Below, in pieces: positions 33,645 to 41,849 of a DNA stretch of 45,759 nucleotides. The stretch spans positions 1 through 45,759 of the forward strand of contig CAYVQF010000047.1 in assembly GCA_964454015.1 (NCBI GenBank). Direction: 5' to 3'. Positions within the stretch are counted from its first letter, which is position 1, and the number at the start of each line of letters is the position of its first letter. Under the pieces are notes generated by a model that did not search any database, was not told the origin of the DNA, and saw only the letters and a list, made by a program, of their open reading frames with translations. The DNA comes from CAYVQF01 sp964454015. GTDB taxonomy: Bacteria > Myxococcota_A > Bradymonadia > UBA4248. The position numbers and the translations under genes are program-made.

Positions 33645-34808
33645 ATGGACAAGCTCACACGTCTACTCGCCAACGACCGCATCCGCCGTCTCGTCCCGCG
33701 CCCCATCAAAGCAGCCCTCAGGCGACACCTGCCCTACGCTGATTATCGCAACTCCCAGCTCCGTCAGGCCGCAGAGAAGCGTTTCGATGGCCCCATCCCC
33801 CTTCGCTCCAGCTATCCTTCGCCTTATCCCCTGACCTTGGGGGTCTTCTCGGACAAGGGTTACACGTTTGCGCACAATGTCGCCGCGTGCCGCGAACTCC
33901 AAGTCGCCTACCAAGTCATCGATATCACAGCGAACGACTGGGTCGAACAGGTTCAAAGCGCCAAGTGTGACGCCTTTCTCGCCACGCCAACCGCTTTACT
34001 CAACCTTTGGCACCAAGTGCAGCAAGAGCGCTTGTGGTTTCTCACCCAACACCTGCAAAAGCTTCTCTGCCCAACCTTTGATGAGCTTTACCTGTGGGAG
34101 AGCAAGCGGCGCATGCGTGACTGGTTGGTTGTCCACCAAATCCCCCACCCTGAAACCTGGCTGTTCTTTGAGCGCACCCAGGCGCTCCGCTTCTGCCGTG
34201 AGACATCCTACCCTTTAGTCTGCAAGAGCAATAGCGGCGCCGCTTCCAGTGGGGTCTTCATTCTGGACAATCGTCGCAGCGCCGAGGCCTTGGTTAGACA
34301 GGCCTTCTCCAAAGGCATCTTAGCCAGAGCGGCAGACGCCAGAGAGCGAGAGTGGGGCACGATTCTCTTCCAGGCCTATGTTCCCCATGACTTTGAGTGG
34401 CGGGTGGTGCGCATCGGCGACGACTTCATGTGCCGCCGCAAGGTGCGAATCGGTGCCCACGCCAGCGGATCTGGCGACATTGGCTGGGCCAAGCCCTTAC
34501 CTGGCATGCTGGACTTCGTCAGAGCGCTCACCGATCGCGGCGGCTTCACCTCGATGGCCGTAGACCTCTTCGAGAACAGCACCGGGCGCGGTGAGTCGCC
34601 TTTTCTGGTCAACGAACTCCAGGCCCTCTTCGGCGAGATCAAGCGCGCACAACAGCACAGCGATGACGCGGGCCGTTGGCGACACGACCCCAGGGCGCAA
34701 CAATGGCGCTTCGAGAAAGGGGACTTTTACCGCAACGCATGCGCCAATCTACGGGTGCAACTGTTGCTGCAACAACTCGGTGCCGCTTCGCCAAGTCTGA
34801 GAGAGTGA
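33645..34808 (+). CDS. ATP-grasp-fold ligase-like protein
   Basis: A 387-residue protein whose central part matches the ATP-grasp fold: YLWESKRRMRDWLVVHQIPH (the pre-ATP helix), SYPLVCKSNSGAASSGVFIL (nucleotide-binding lysine and glycine-rich loop), ILFQAYVPHDFEWRVVRIGD and the metal-binding end LVNELQALFGEI. ATP-grasp enzymes join a carboxylate to an amine, thiol or similar group through an acyl phosphate. With the preceding asparagine-synthetase-like gene it suggests that an amide or amino-acid group is put on the glycan; this is inference. ATG 33645 follows the previous stop by two bases. Confidence 0.8.
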   Translation: MDKLTRLLANDRIRRLVPRPIKAALRRHLPYADYRNSQLRQAAEKRFDGPIPLRSSYPSPYPLTLGVFSDKGYTFAHNVAACRELQVAYQVIDITANDWVEQVQSAKCDAFLATPTALLNLWHQVQQERLWFLTQHLQKLLCPTFDELYLWESKRRMRDWLVVHQIPHPETWLFFERTQALRFCRETSYPLVCKSNSGAASSGVFILDNRRSAEALVRQAFSKGILARAADAREREWGTILFQAYVPHDFEWRVVRIGDDFMCRRKVRIGAHASGSGDIGWAKPLPGMLDFVRALTDRGGFTSMAVDLFENSTGRGESPFLVNELQALFGEIKRAQQHSDDAGRWRHDPRAQQWRFEKGDFYRNACANLRVQLLLQQLGAASPSLRE

Positions 34809-34818
34809 GCCGAACATC

Positions 34819-36027
34819 ATGCGCGTTCTCTGTGTCTCTCACATGTTTCCATCGACTGTGCACCCAAACCACGGTCTTTTCATTTATCGGCACATCCAAG
34901 GGCTGATTGGAGCCGGGGTCGAGGTGCAGGTTCTTCAGCCGGTGCCGTGGGCGCCGCCCTTGGGGCGTGGTCCCCAAAGATGGCAACACTATCGAAAAAT
35001 TGCGCGTGAAGTGGCCTTTGAGGGGCTGCCTGTCAAGCGCGTCCCCTATCTTCAACCGCCGTCGGCGCAGCTCAACGTCGTGGGATCTGCCACGTTGACG
35101 CCCGCCTTGATTCGCGCGCTGGTCGCGCATCGCAAGGGCTGGGATTTCGATGTCATTCACGCCCATACGCTGTCACCAGACGGTTTCGCGGCGGTGCTCG
35201 CTGGTCAAGTGCTGGGTAAACCTGTCGTGGTCTCTGCCCGGGGCAGTGACGTTCACACCTACCCTCACCGCAATCGCTTGGCCATGGCAATGGCGCGATT
35301 CACATTGAGCCGCTGCGACCGTTTGGTTTGCGTGAGCGAAGCGCTGGCCAAGGAAGCACAAAGCCTGGCCCAGGGCCCGCTGAATGCACAGGTGATCTAC
35401 AACGGAGTCAACGGGACGCTCTTTTCCCCCTGCCTGGACAAAGCCAGCCCACGGCGGAGCCTTGCTTTGGCGCCCGACGCCACCATCCTCCTCTGCGTTG
35501 GCAGTCTCATCGCAGAGAAGGGCGTCCTCGATCTCATGGCGGCATTTGCTGCATTGTATGACGAGTTCCCACACGTCACCTTGGTCTTTCTCGGCGAAGG
35601 CCCTCTCATGGCCACGCTCCGAACCCACCAACAGCAGTTGGCCCATCCCGAGCGTCTGCACCTACCAGGCAACGTACCAGCACACGAGGTCTCAGCGTAT
35701 TTACAAGCGGCAGACCTGCTGGTTCACCCCTCTCACGCCGAAGGCTTGCCCAACGCTGTACTCGAAGGGATGGCCGCGGGTCTGCCCGTGGTAGCTACGG
35801 ATGCCGGCGGCATCCCTGAGGTGATCCGTCGGGAACAGACGGGCTTGCTCGTACCCGTAGGGGATCGTACTCGGCTCACCCAAGCCTTGCGCCATCTCTT
35901 GCTGCAGCAGCCCGCAGCGAGAGAAAGGATGGGGGCCGCCGGGAGAGCGCTTGTGCTTGAAACTCACACCTGGACTGCCAATGCGAACGCCTATTGCCGC
36001 GTCTACGGTTCCCTTCTTGGGCGCTAA
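34819..36027 (+). CDS. Glycosyltransferase family 4
   Basis: A 402-residue GT-B enzyme: N-terminal LCVSHMFPSTVHPNHGLFIYRHI, DVIHAHTLSPDG, PVVVSARGSDVHTYP, donor-half opening ILLCVGSLIAEKGVLDLM, and the EX7E region HPSHAEGLPNAVLEGMAAGLPVV. It should act at the cytoplasmic face on the lipid-linked repeat unit. Donor and acceptor sugars cannot be assigned. ATG 34819 lies 10 bases after the ATP-grasp stop, with GAGAGAGTGAG just upstream. Confidence 0.92.
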   Translation: MRVLCVSHMFPSTVHPNHGLFIYRHIQGLIGAGVEVQVLQPVPWAPPLGRGPQRWQHYRKIAREVAFEGLPVKRVPYLQPPSAQLNVVGSATLTPALIRALVAHRKGWDFDVIHAHTLSPDGFAAVLAGQVLGKPVVVSARGSDVHTYPHRNRLAMAMARFTLSRCDRLVCVSEALAKEAQSLAQGPLNAQVIYNGVNGTLFSPCLDKASPRRSLALAPDATILLCVGSLIAEKGVLDLMAAFAALYDEFPHVTLVFLGEGPLMATLRTHQQQLAHPERLHLPGNVPAHEVSAYLQAADLLVHPSHAEGLPNAVLEGMAAGLPVVATDAGGIPEVIRREQTGLLVPVGDRTRLTQALRHLLLQQPAARERMGAAGRALVLETHTWTANANAYCRVYGSLLGR

Positions 36028-36096
36028 AAGCCCAAGGCCAAGAGGGCCTCAGCGAATACCTTCGCCGCGTCGTACACAGCAGAGAGAAAAGAAACA

Positions 36097-37296
36097 ATGA
36101 AGAACCTCTGGGGTAAAAACACTCGACGCAGCTTCATGAAGACAGCCATCGTCACAACCCGCCACGGTGCACAGGACGACCGGATCTATTACAAACAGGC
36201 CCTGAGCCTGGCCAAGCACATGGACGTGACCATGATCGCGCCGGATGACGGCGACGACCTCACGTGGGAAAATGGCGTACAGTACCGACCCATCCCACGG
36301 CGGCGCTCGCCTCTAGGCCGATTGCTGAGCCTGCTGGAGGCAACCATCGCAGTGCGTCGGGAAGCACCCAATTTCTGCCACGTCCACGACCTGGATCTGG
36401 TGCTGGCATTTCCTCTGCTGAAGTTGCTGACGAGGGCCAGGCTGATTTACGATTCCCACGAAGCCTTCCCACAGCAGTTCCTGGTGCGCAAACGGATTCC
36501 GAAGCCTCTGCGCCCAGTGGTCGCCAAAGTAGTCGATCTATTCGAGAAGGCCCTCGTCAGTCTTGGTGACCAGGTGATTACCGCCGACGACCCCACACGA
36601 GATTCCTTCGTAAGAACAGGACTTCCAACTACCACAGTATTCAACTATCCCCCGTTGCACATCTTCGCAACCGAGCCCGCCCGATTGGAAAAGGAAAGGG
36701 AGAAGTACGCAACGAGACTTCCAATCATCTATCAGGGGACCGTCAGTCCAGACCGGGGCTTGTTTCATATGATCGATGCCTTGAAGCTGCTGAAACAATC
36801 AGAACCGAGGGTTCTGCTAAGGATCGTGGGGCTTCGAAACGAAGTGTTGCATCAGCAGGCAAAACAACGTGCATCCGAAGCCGGAGTGGAGGATTGCCTG
36901 GAGATCGTCGGCTGGCTTCCTCACTTGGAAATGGCCTATGCAATGAAGAGTAGCCTGATCGGGTTGGTGCCTTTGCAGCCAGAGGAGAAATATAAACGGA
37001 ACATCCCGATCAAGGTCTTCGAGTACATGGCCTGTGGCCTGCCGATGGTGGCCGCTGACCTGCCATCCATTTCCCACTACTTGAGGAGTTCGGGCGCAGG
37101 TATCCTTTACGATTCCACCCGCCCTGAGGAGTTGGCACGTTGCGTTCTGGAGCTTCTCGCCAACCCCAAAGGTCTACAAAAAATGGGAGAAGCAGGTCTT
37201 CGCGCTGTCAATGAACAGTGGAACTGGTCAAAAATGGCAGAAGTCCTTTGGCAAGTCTACGAAAATCAAGGCGCGAGTCCCAGGAGGGCCACCTAA
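36097..37296 (+). CDS. Glycosyltransferase family 4
   Basis: A 399-residue GT-B enzyme. The N-terminal half has AIVTTRHGAQDDRIYYKQ and ARLIYDSHEAFPQQ; the donor half has PIIYQGTVSPDRGLFHMIDAL and KVFEYMACGLPMVA with a GIPIK-like NIPIK substrate loop. ATG 36097 is favoured by GAGAGAAAAGAAA upstream; ATG 36136 would match the usual N-terminus of the family equally well but has no ribosome binding site. A 69-base gap precedes it, the longest within the last part of the operon. The stop and the next start share one base (TAATG). Confidence 0.9.
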   Translation: MKNLWGKNTRRSFMKTAIVTTRHGAQDDRIYYKQALSLAKHMDVTMIAPDDGDDLTWENGVQYRPIPRRRSPLGRLLSLLEATIAVRREAPNFCHVHDLDLVLAFPLLKLLTRARLIYDSHEAFPQQFLVRKRIPKPLRPVVAKVVDLFEKALVSLGDQVITADDPTRDSFVRTGLPTTTVFNYPPLHIFATEPARLEKEREKYATRLPIIYQGTVSPDRGLFHMIDALKLLKQSEPRVLLRIVGLRNEVLHQQAKQRASEAGVEDCLEIVGWLPHLEMAYAMKSSLIGLVPLQPEEKYKRNIPIKVFEYMACGLPMVAADLPSISHYLRSSGAGILYDSTRPEELARCVLELLANPKGLQKMGEAGLRAVNEQWNWSKMAEVLWQVYENQGASPRRAT

Positions 37297-38273
37297 TGGC
37301 CAAGGCCACATTGACTGCTACAGTCCTGGAGACCGGCGATGCCCAGAGATGGGAACAGCTTGCGCAGGCCCACGGCACGCTCTTTGACTCGACCCGCTGG
37401 ACCGACCTTTTCGGGCCGAACTTGAGGCGTCTGGGTCTCTACGATCGCGGTGGTACCCTGCGCGGCGGTTTCTGTGTCTACGAACAACGGCGCCTCGGTC
37501 TCCGCATTCTTAGAAATCCACCTTTCACCAGACAAATCGGTCCTTTCTACGCGCCGAAAGCATCGAACCCCTCGGCCATTGTCTCTGAGATGCGGGGGGT
37601 GGTCGAGGCAATGGCCAAGTACCTCGACGAAGAAAAGGCCGCCGTGCTTTCTCTAGGACTGTCCCTGGGAATCGACGACGGCCTGCCCTTTCGCTGGCGC
37701 GGATACAAAGTGATTCCCCACTACACCTACCGCCTCGATCTCAATCAAAGCGAGGATGCCTTGTTCTCCGCCCTCGCCAAAGAGAAGCGCAACGATATCC
37801 GCAAAGCGCAGCAGGACGGCATTGAAGTACTCAAGGCCAACGACACGCGAAGCATGCGGGAGTTGGTTACCCATAGCTTCGCACGGCAGAAAAAGGCCCT
37901 CCCGCATGGCGCATTGGCCACGATTCTCAACGCTTTTGCGCCGGGTTCGTCAGCCTATTGCTACGTTGCCCACGACCAACAGCGCCCTGTCGCGGGGGTT
38001 TATATCGTCCACGACGCGCATTGCGCTTACTACCTGCTCGGAGGCTATGCCCAGGGTGCCCACCATGGCGCTGGCGCCTACGCCATGCTCCAGGCCATTC
38101 ACCATGCCAAGGCGCTCGGCCTGGCCACCTTCGACTTCGAAGGCTCAGTCATCCAAGCCATCGAGCGCTACTTTCGCGCTTTTGGCGGTACACTCACGCC
38201 GGTCCTTGGGGTTCACAAGGCTTGGTTCCCCATCGAGTGTGCCTTGAAACTCCGCAGAAGGGAGATCTTCTAA
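37296..38273 (+). CDS. FemAB/BioF2-like GNAT transferase
   Basis: A 325-residue protein of the PF13480 (BioF2-like/FemAB) type. The recognisable parts are LFDSTRWTDLFG in the first half, YTYRLDLNQSEDALFSALAK-EKRNDIRKA before the second GNAT domain, and YLLGGYAQGAHHGAGAYAML with TFDFEGSVIQAIERYFRAFG at the end. FemAB-like enzymes transfer aminoacyl or acyl groups from tRNA or CoA and are frequent in exopolysaccharide loci, including XrtA-associated ones. The donor is unknown here. The gene begins on the last base of the previous stop. Confidence 0.87.
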   Translation: MAKATLTATVLETGDAQRWEQLAQAHGTLFDSTRWTDLFGPNLRRLGLYDRGGTLRGGFCVYEQRRLGLRILRNPPFTRQIGPFYAPKASNPSAIVSEMRGVVEAMAKYLDEEKAAVLSLGLSLGIDDGLPFRWRGYKVIPHYTYRLDLNQSEDALFSALAKEKRNDIRKAQQDGIEVLKANDTRSMRELVTHSFARQKKALPHGALATILNAFAPGSSAYCYVAHDQQRPVAGVYIVHDAHCAYYLLGGYAQGAHHGAGAYAMLQAIHHAKALGLATFDFEGSVIQAIERYFRAFGGTLTPVLGVHKAWFPIECALKLRRREIF

Positions 38274-38298
38274 ACCGTGCTATCCCGAACCCATCGTC

Positions 38299-38304
38299 AA
38301 GGAG
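38299..38304 (+). promoter_or_regulatory. Shine-Dalgarno sequence fixing a TTG start
   Basis: AAGGAG, seven bases before TTG 38312, sets the start of the Wzy/ligase-like gene. No ATG is available in the first 40 codons at a comparable position. Confidence 0.7.
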
Positions 38305-38311
38305 ATCCGCC

Positions 38312-39673
38312 TTGACGGCAACCAGCCCTTCATCTCTCGCTTGGATGCGTGGTCTCGACGGTTGGGGGCTTTTTGCCTTCGCTGCTGGCACCTGCTTCCT
38401 CTTTGGGCAAGGGCAACAGCAGACCTTGGGCGTCGTAATGATCGCCGCTCTAGCGTTGAGCAACGCTTTGAGGCTCCGGGTAGCCCTCAAGCGCCTCTTC
38501 CCAGTGCCGCCAGAGATCTGGTTCTATAGCGCCTGGGTCGCTTGGGCATTCTTCACCGGCCCCGTCGCAGCGCTGAGCCTCGCGAATTTGTGGGAGGGCC
38601 TAAGAGTACTCCTGCAGGTTTTCCTCGTGGTCTGGGCCACCGCTGCAATCACGGCGCACTCGAGAAATCGTGACGTGGTTTTCTACGCTATCTTGGCCGG
38701 TGCCCTGATTCAGATCTGGTTTGTCATCATTGGTGCCGGGGGCATGGAAGCCGTGATGTCGAGCAGTGACCGAGCAACGGGAACCGCCAACAATTCAAAC
38801 TTCTTAGGCTTCCTTATGGTTTGGAGCGCCTTCTGCGCCATGCTCTTCTGGAACTATGATGTCAGGCTACGCTGGTTGCCGCGCGGCGCCATCCTGGCCT
38901 ACCTCCCCTTGGCCTCTTACGTCCTCCTCGCATCAGGCTCGCGCAAGTCCACCTTGGCCATGGGGCTGCTCCTGTACCTCTGGGCCGTCTTTGTTGCACA
39001 AGCCAAACGAGGCCTCTTGAACCTACTCCTCTCCCTCGCGATCGGGGGCCTCCTGCTCGTCAGCTTCGTCCACTTCCTGCCGAATTTCATCGAGAAGACA
39101 ACAGCAGGACGACGCTTCCAAGAGTTCGTCGACGACGGTCGCGGCGATGTAACCGTCTCCGTGCAACGAGAGGGGCGTCTTGATATGTATCTAGAGGGTC
39201 TCAACATTTTTGGCAGAAGCCCCCTGATTGGCGTCGGCCTGAATAACTTCCAGAATCATTACCGAACTGGCCAAAATTCCCACTCCAACTACATCGAGCC
39301 CCTCGCCACCACTGGTTTACTCGGTTTCTTTCTCTTTCAGACCTCCTTCATTCTGCCCTTGCTGCGCATTCGCCGTCTGCTCGATGTGATCCGCGACCAA
39401 GCTGTGCGCTACCGGCTAAAGGTCTACCTTCTCGGGATCATGGCGATCATGGTCCTCGGCGTTGGAGCCCCCTTCTACACCAGCAGTCCCGTCTACTTGA
39501 TCCTCACGGCCATCTCCATGTCCACCTGGCGCCTGCAGCGCCAGTTCAGAGAAACCAAGCGGGCACTTGCCCACGCAACAGATCCGACGAAGGTAGCGCG
39601 CCCCAGTGATCCCGCCTCACCTGACCTGAGCGCAATGGTCTGCTTGCACCCAGTGCTCGAGGAGTCACGATGA
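38312..39673 (+). CDS. O-antigen ligase/Wzy-type polymerase-like membrane protein
   Basis: A 453-residue integral membrane protein with about 10-12 hydrophobic segments. It has a large periplasmic loop (from FIEKTTAGRRFQEFVDD) that ends in NSHSNYIEPLATTGLLGF, the histidine motif of the PF04932 (WaaL/Wzy) family. It should polymerise flipped repeat units or ligate the chain to an acceptor. The C-terminal tail is cytoplasmic and polar. Start TTG 38312 is supported by AAGGAG. It is the only clear polymerase/ligase candidate in the window. Confidence 0.88.
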   Translation: MTATSPSSLAWMRGLDGWGLFAFAAGTCFLFGQGQQQTLGVVMIAALALSNALRLRVALKRLFPVPPEIWFYSAWVAWAFFTGPVAALSLANLWEGLRVLLQVFLVVWATAAITAHSRNRDVVFYAILAGALIQIWFVIIGAGGMEAVMSSSDRATGTANNSNFLGFLMVWSAFCAMLFWNYDVRLRWLPRGAILAYLPLASYVLLASGSRKSTLAMGLLLYLWAVFVAQAKRGLLNLLLSLAIGGLLLVSFVHFLPNFIEKTTAGRRFQEFVDDGRGDVTVSVQREGRLDMYLEGLNIFGRSPLIGVGLNNFQNHYRTGQNSHSNYIEPLATTGLLGFFLFQTSFILPLLRIRRLLDVIRDQAVRYRLKVYLLGIMAIMVLGVGAPFYTSSPVYLILTAISMSTWRLQRQFRETKRALAHATDPTKVARPSDPASPDLSAMVCLHPVLEESR

Positions 39674-40602
39674 CGCATCGCCCTAGCCCCTGGCCCAAGG
39701 GGCACCGCTTCGCCCTCTTCCTCTCCCATGACATCGACGAGATCTACCCGCGAGAGTTCTTCCGCCTCCTCGGTGACCTCAACCACCTGCGGCGCATGTG
39801 GACCCAAGGCGAGCCTGGCCGCACGGTGCCTTGCTTGAAGCGAATGGCTCGCGCCCTGCTCCGCCCCCAGCCGCCAGGTCTCGACATCGAGGCGATCCTT
39901 ACCATCGAGAGAGATTTCGCCTTCACCTCCACCTTCTTCTTACTCGAAGATCCGGTCTTCAGCCGGCACGGCGGCCGCTACCTTTATGCACACACACCGG
40001 TCAAAGCGATCGCCGAGCGTATCCTCGCCGCGGGCTGTGAGCTTGCGGTGCATGGCGCCTACCATGCGTTCAACGACGCCCAAGCCTATCGCGCGCAGGC
40101 CGAGGCCTTCGCCCAAGCCTTCGGCGTGCGACCTGCAGGCATCCGCAACCACTACCTCCGCCACGATGGGCACAACACCTGGCGCGCGCAAGCCGAAGCG
40201 GGCTACCGCTACGATGCCAGCTTTGGTTTCAACGACGCCGTGGGCGTTCGCGAAGGCTCCTACCTGCCCTTTTTCCCGTTGACCGCCCTCGAGGGCGACC
40301 CGGCCAACTTCGTCGCGTTGCCGTTGACGATAATGGACAGCGCCCTCTTCCGCCGCATGCGCTGTGATGGCCCGCAAGCCCTGCGCCTGGCCAAGGGCAT
40401 CATCGCCGACATCGCCGCCCGTGGGGGGCTGCTCTGTCTCTCGTGGCACAACAACTACTTCGCCGATGAAGAGTACGCGCATTGGCAGTGGACCTATACG
40501 CGCATTTTGGAGATCCTGGCCGAGATGTGTCCCTATTGCGCCACGGGTGAAAGGCTCGCCGCGTGGTGGGCCCAGGTGGCCACCCAGGAGCAGCAACCTT
40601 GA
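39670..40602 (+). CDS. Polysaccharide deacetylase-like protein
   Basis: A 310-residue NodB-fold protein. The metal-site motif 1 appears as LSHDIDE (H20, D21, D23) and the HxxxH motif as HGAYH (H128, H132). GIRNHYLRHDGHNTW, SFGFNDAVGVREGSYLPFFP and LLCLSWHNNYF follow in the usual order. No signal peptide is seen, so it probably acts in the cytoplasm on a nucleotide or lipid-linked amino sugar. It starts at ATG 39670, overlapping the previous stop. It is the first of three deacetylase-like genes in this operon. Confidence 0.88.
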   Translation: MTHRPSPWPKGHRFALFLSHDIDEIYPREFFRLLGDLNHLRRMWTQGEPGRTVPCLKRMARALLRPQPPGLDIEAILTIERDFAFTSTFFLLEDPVFSRHGGRYLYAHTPVKAIAERILAAGCELAVHGAYHAFNDAQAYRAQAEAFAQAFGVRPAGIRNHYLRHDGHNTWRAQAEAGYRYDASFGFNDAVGVREGSYLPFFPLTALEGDPANFVALPLTIMDSALFRRMRCDGPQALRLAKGIIADIAARGGLLCLSWHNNYFADEEYAHWQWTYTRILEILAEMCPYCATGERLAAWWAQVATQEQQP

Positions 40603-41849
40603 GAGTACAGTATTTCAAGCAATTCTTCTCTGGCCCCGCCTCAGTTGGCACGCAGCAGCCACGGGAGTTGGTCTTCAAGTTGGCGCAGCGCGGCCACGCA
40701 GTGGATGTCATCGCCGGTGACAGCAATGCCTACGATGAGCGCGATGAGCCACCAGAGACCCAGCGCTTTCCCGGCGGCGGTCTCGTGAGGGTGCGTCGGC
40801 TGCGCTCCCCCAAGGGCATGCGCCGCAGCTTGACCGCCCGACTCAGCACCTACGCCACCTTCGCCCTCAGAGCCGGCGCCTCTGCCCTAACCCTGGCACG
40901 CCCCGACGTCGTCATCGGCAGCATCCAACCCCTCTTCACGGGACTGGCCGCCCTGGCCTCAGCGCGACTGGCGCGCGCCCCATTCGTGCTCGAGATCCGA
41001 GACTTGTGGCCCGACGCGCTCCAAGCCAAAGGTGCGATCACCGCCCTGCAGGCCACCCCTCTCCATGCCATGGCCTATCTCCTTTACCACGGGGCAGATC
41101 GTATCGTCAGCCTCACCCCTGGCATCAAACGCGAGCTCGAAAAGAAGGGGATTCCATCGGCAAAAATCGACGTTTTGCCCAATGGTTTCGACCCACGGCT
41201 CTTTCATGTCGATCCCACGACAATAGCCCAGACTCGAGCCCACTACGGCTGGGGCAACACCTTCGTCGCGCTCTATACGGGCACCCACACCGAAGTCACC
41301 GCCATAGATGTCATCGTGCGTGCGGCGGCTGCCCTTCGCCAGCGCCCAGATATTCGTATCGATCTTTTCGGACAAGGGCAAACCAAAGCCAACGCTCAGG
41401 CCTTAGCTACAACCCTGGGGCTGAGCAACCTTCACTTTCACGACCCAGTTCCCAAAACACAGATACCCGCCATCATCGCTGCCGCTGACGTCTGCCTGAT
41501 GACCCTCTTTGAGAGTCCCTTGATCCACATTTACTTCGAGAACAAGTTCATGGATTACATGGGATCTGGCAAAGCCATATTGGCTGCCATGGGCGGCGAG
41601 CAGGCTGAGCTCATCACGCGCCACGAGACGGGGCGTGTCGTCGCTGCCTTTGACCACCATGGCCTAGCCAACCTCATCCGTGAAGGCGCAGACGACCCAG
41701 ACGCCCTGAAGGCCTATGGGGCGCGGGGCGCGCAGTTGGTCCAAGATCACCTCCTCCTCGACACCATCCTCAGCCACTACGTCGACGTCATTGAGGCCAC
41801 CGCAGCGAACGGTGTACACCATGTCGCGACTTGGGAGCCTTTCGCATGA
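40599..41849 (+). CDS. WbuB-like glycosyltransferase family 4
   Basis: A 416-residue GT4 enzyme of the WbuB type: N-terminal VQYFKQFFSGPASVGTQQPR, FVLEIRDLWPDALQAKGAI in the acceptor half, VALYTGTHTEVTAIDVIVRA, and the donor site YFENKFMDYMGSGKAILAAM. TTG 40599 is chosen because it overlaps the deacetylase stop as TTGA and has GGAG 8 bases upstream; GTG 40563 would overlap more. WbuB-family enzymes often transfer FucNAc- or fucose-type sugars, so GDP-L-fucose is a possible donor, not shown by the sequence. Confidence 0.9.
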   Translation: MRVQYFKQFFSGPASVGTQQPRELVFKLAQRGHAVDVIAGDSNAYDERDEPPETQRFPGGGLVRVRRLRSPKGMRRSLTARLSTYATFALRAGASALTLARPDVVIGSIQPLFTGLAALASARLARAPFVLEIRDLWPDALQAKGAITALQATPLHAMAYLLYHGADRIVSLTPGIKRELEKKGIPSAKIDVLPNGFDPRLFHVDPTTIAQTRAHYGWGNTFVALYTGTHTEVTAIDVIVRAAAALRQRPDIRIDLFGQGQTKANAQALATTLGLSNLHFHDPVPKTQIPAIIAAADVCLMTLFESPLIHIYFENKFMDYMGSGKAILAAMGGEQAELITRHETGRVVAAFDHHGLANLIREGADDPDALKAYGARGAQLVQDHLLLDTILSHYVDVIEATAANGVHHVATWEPFA

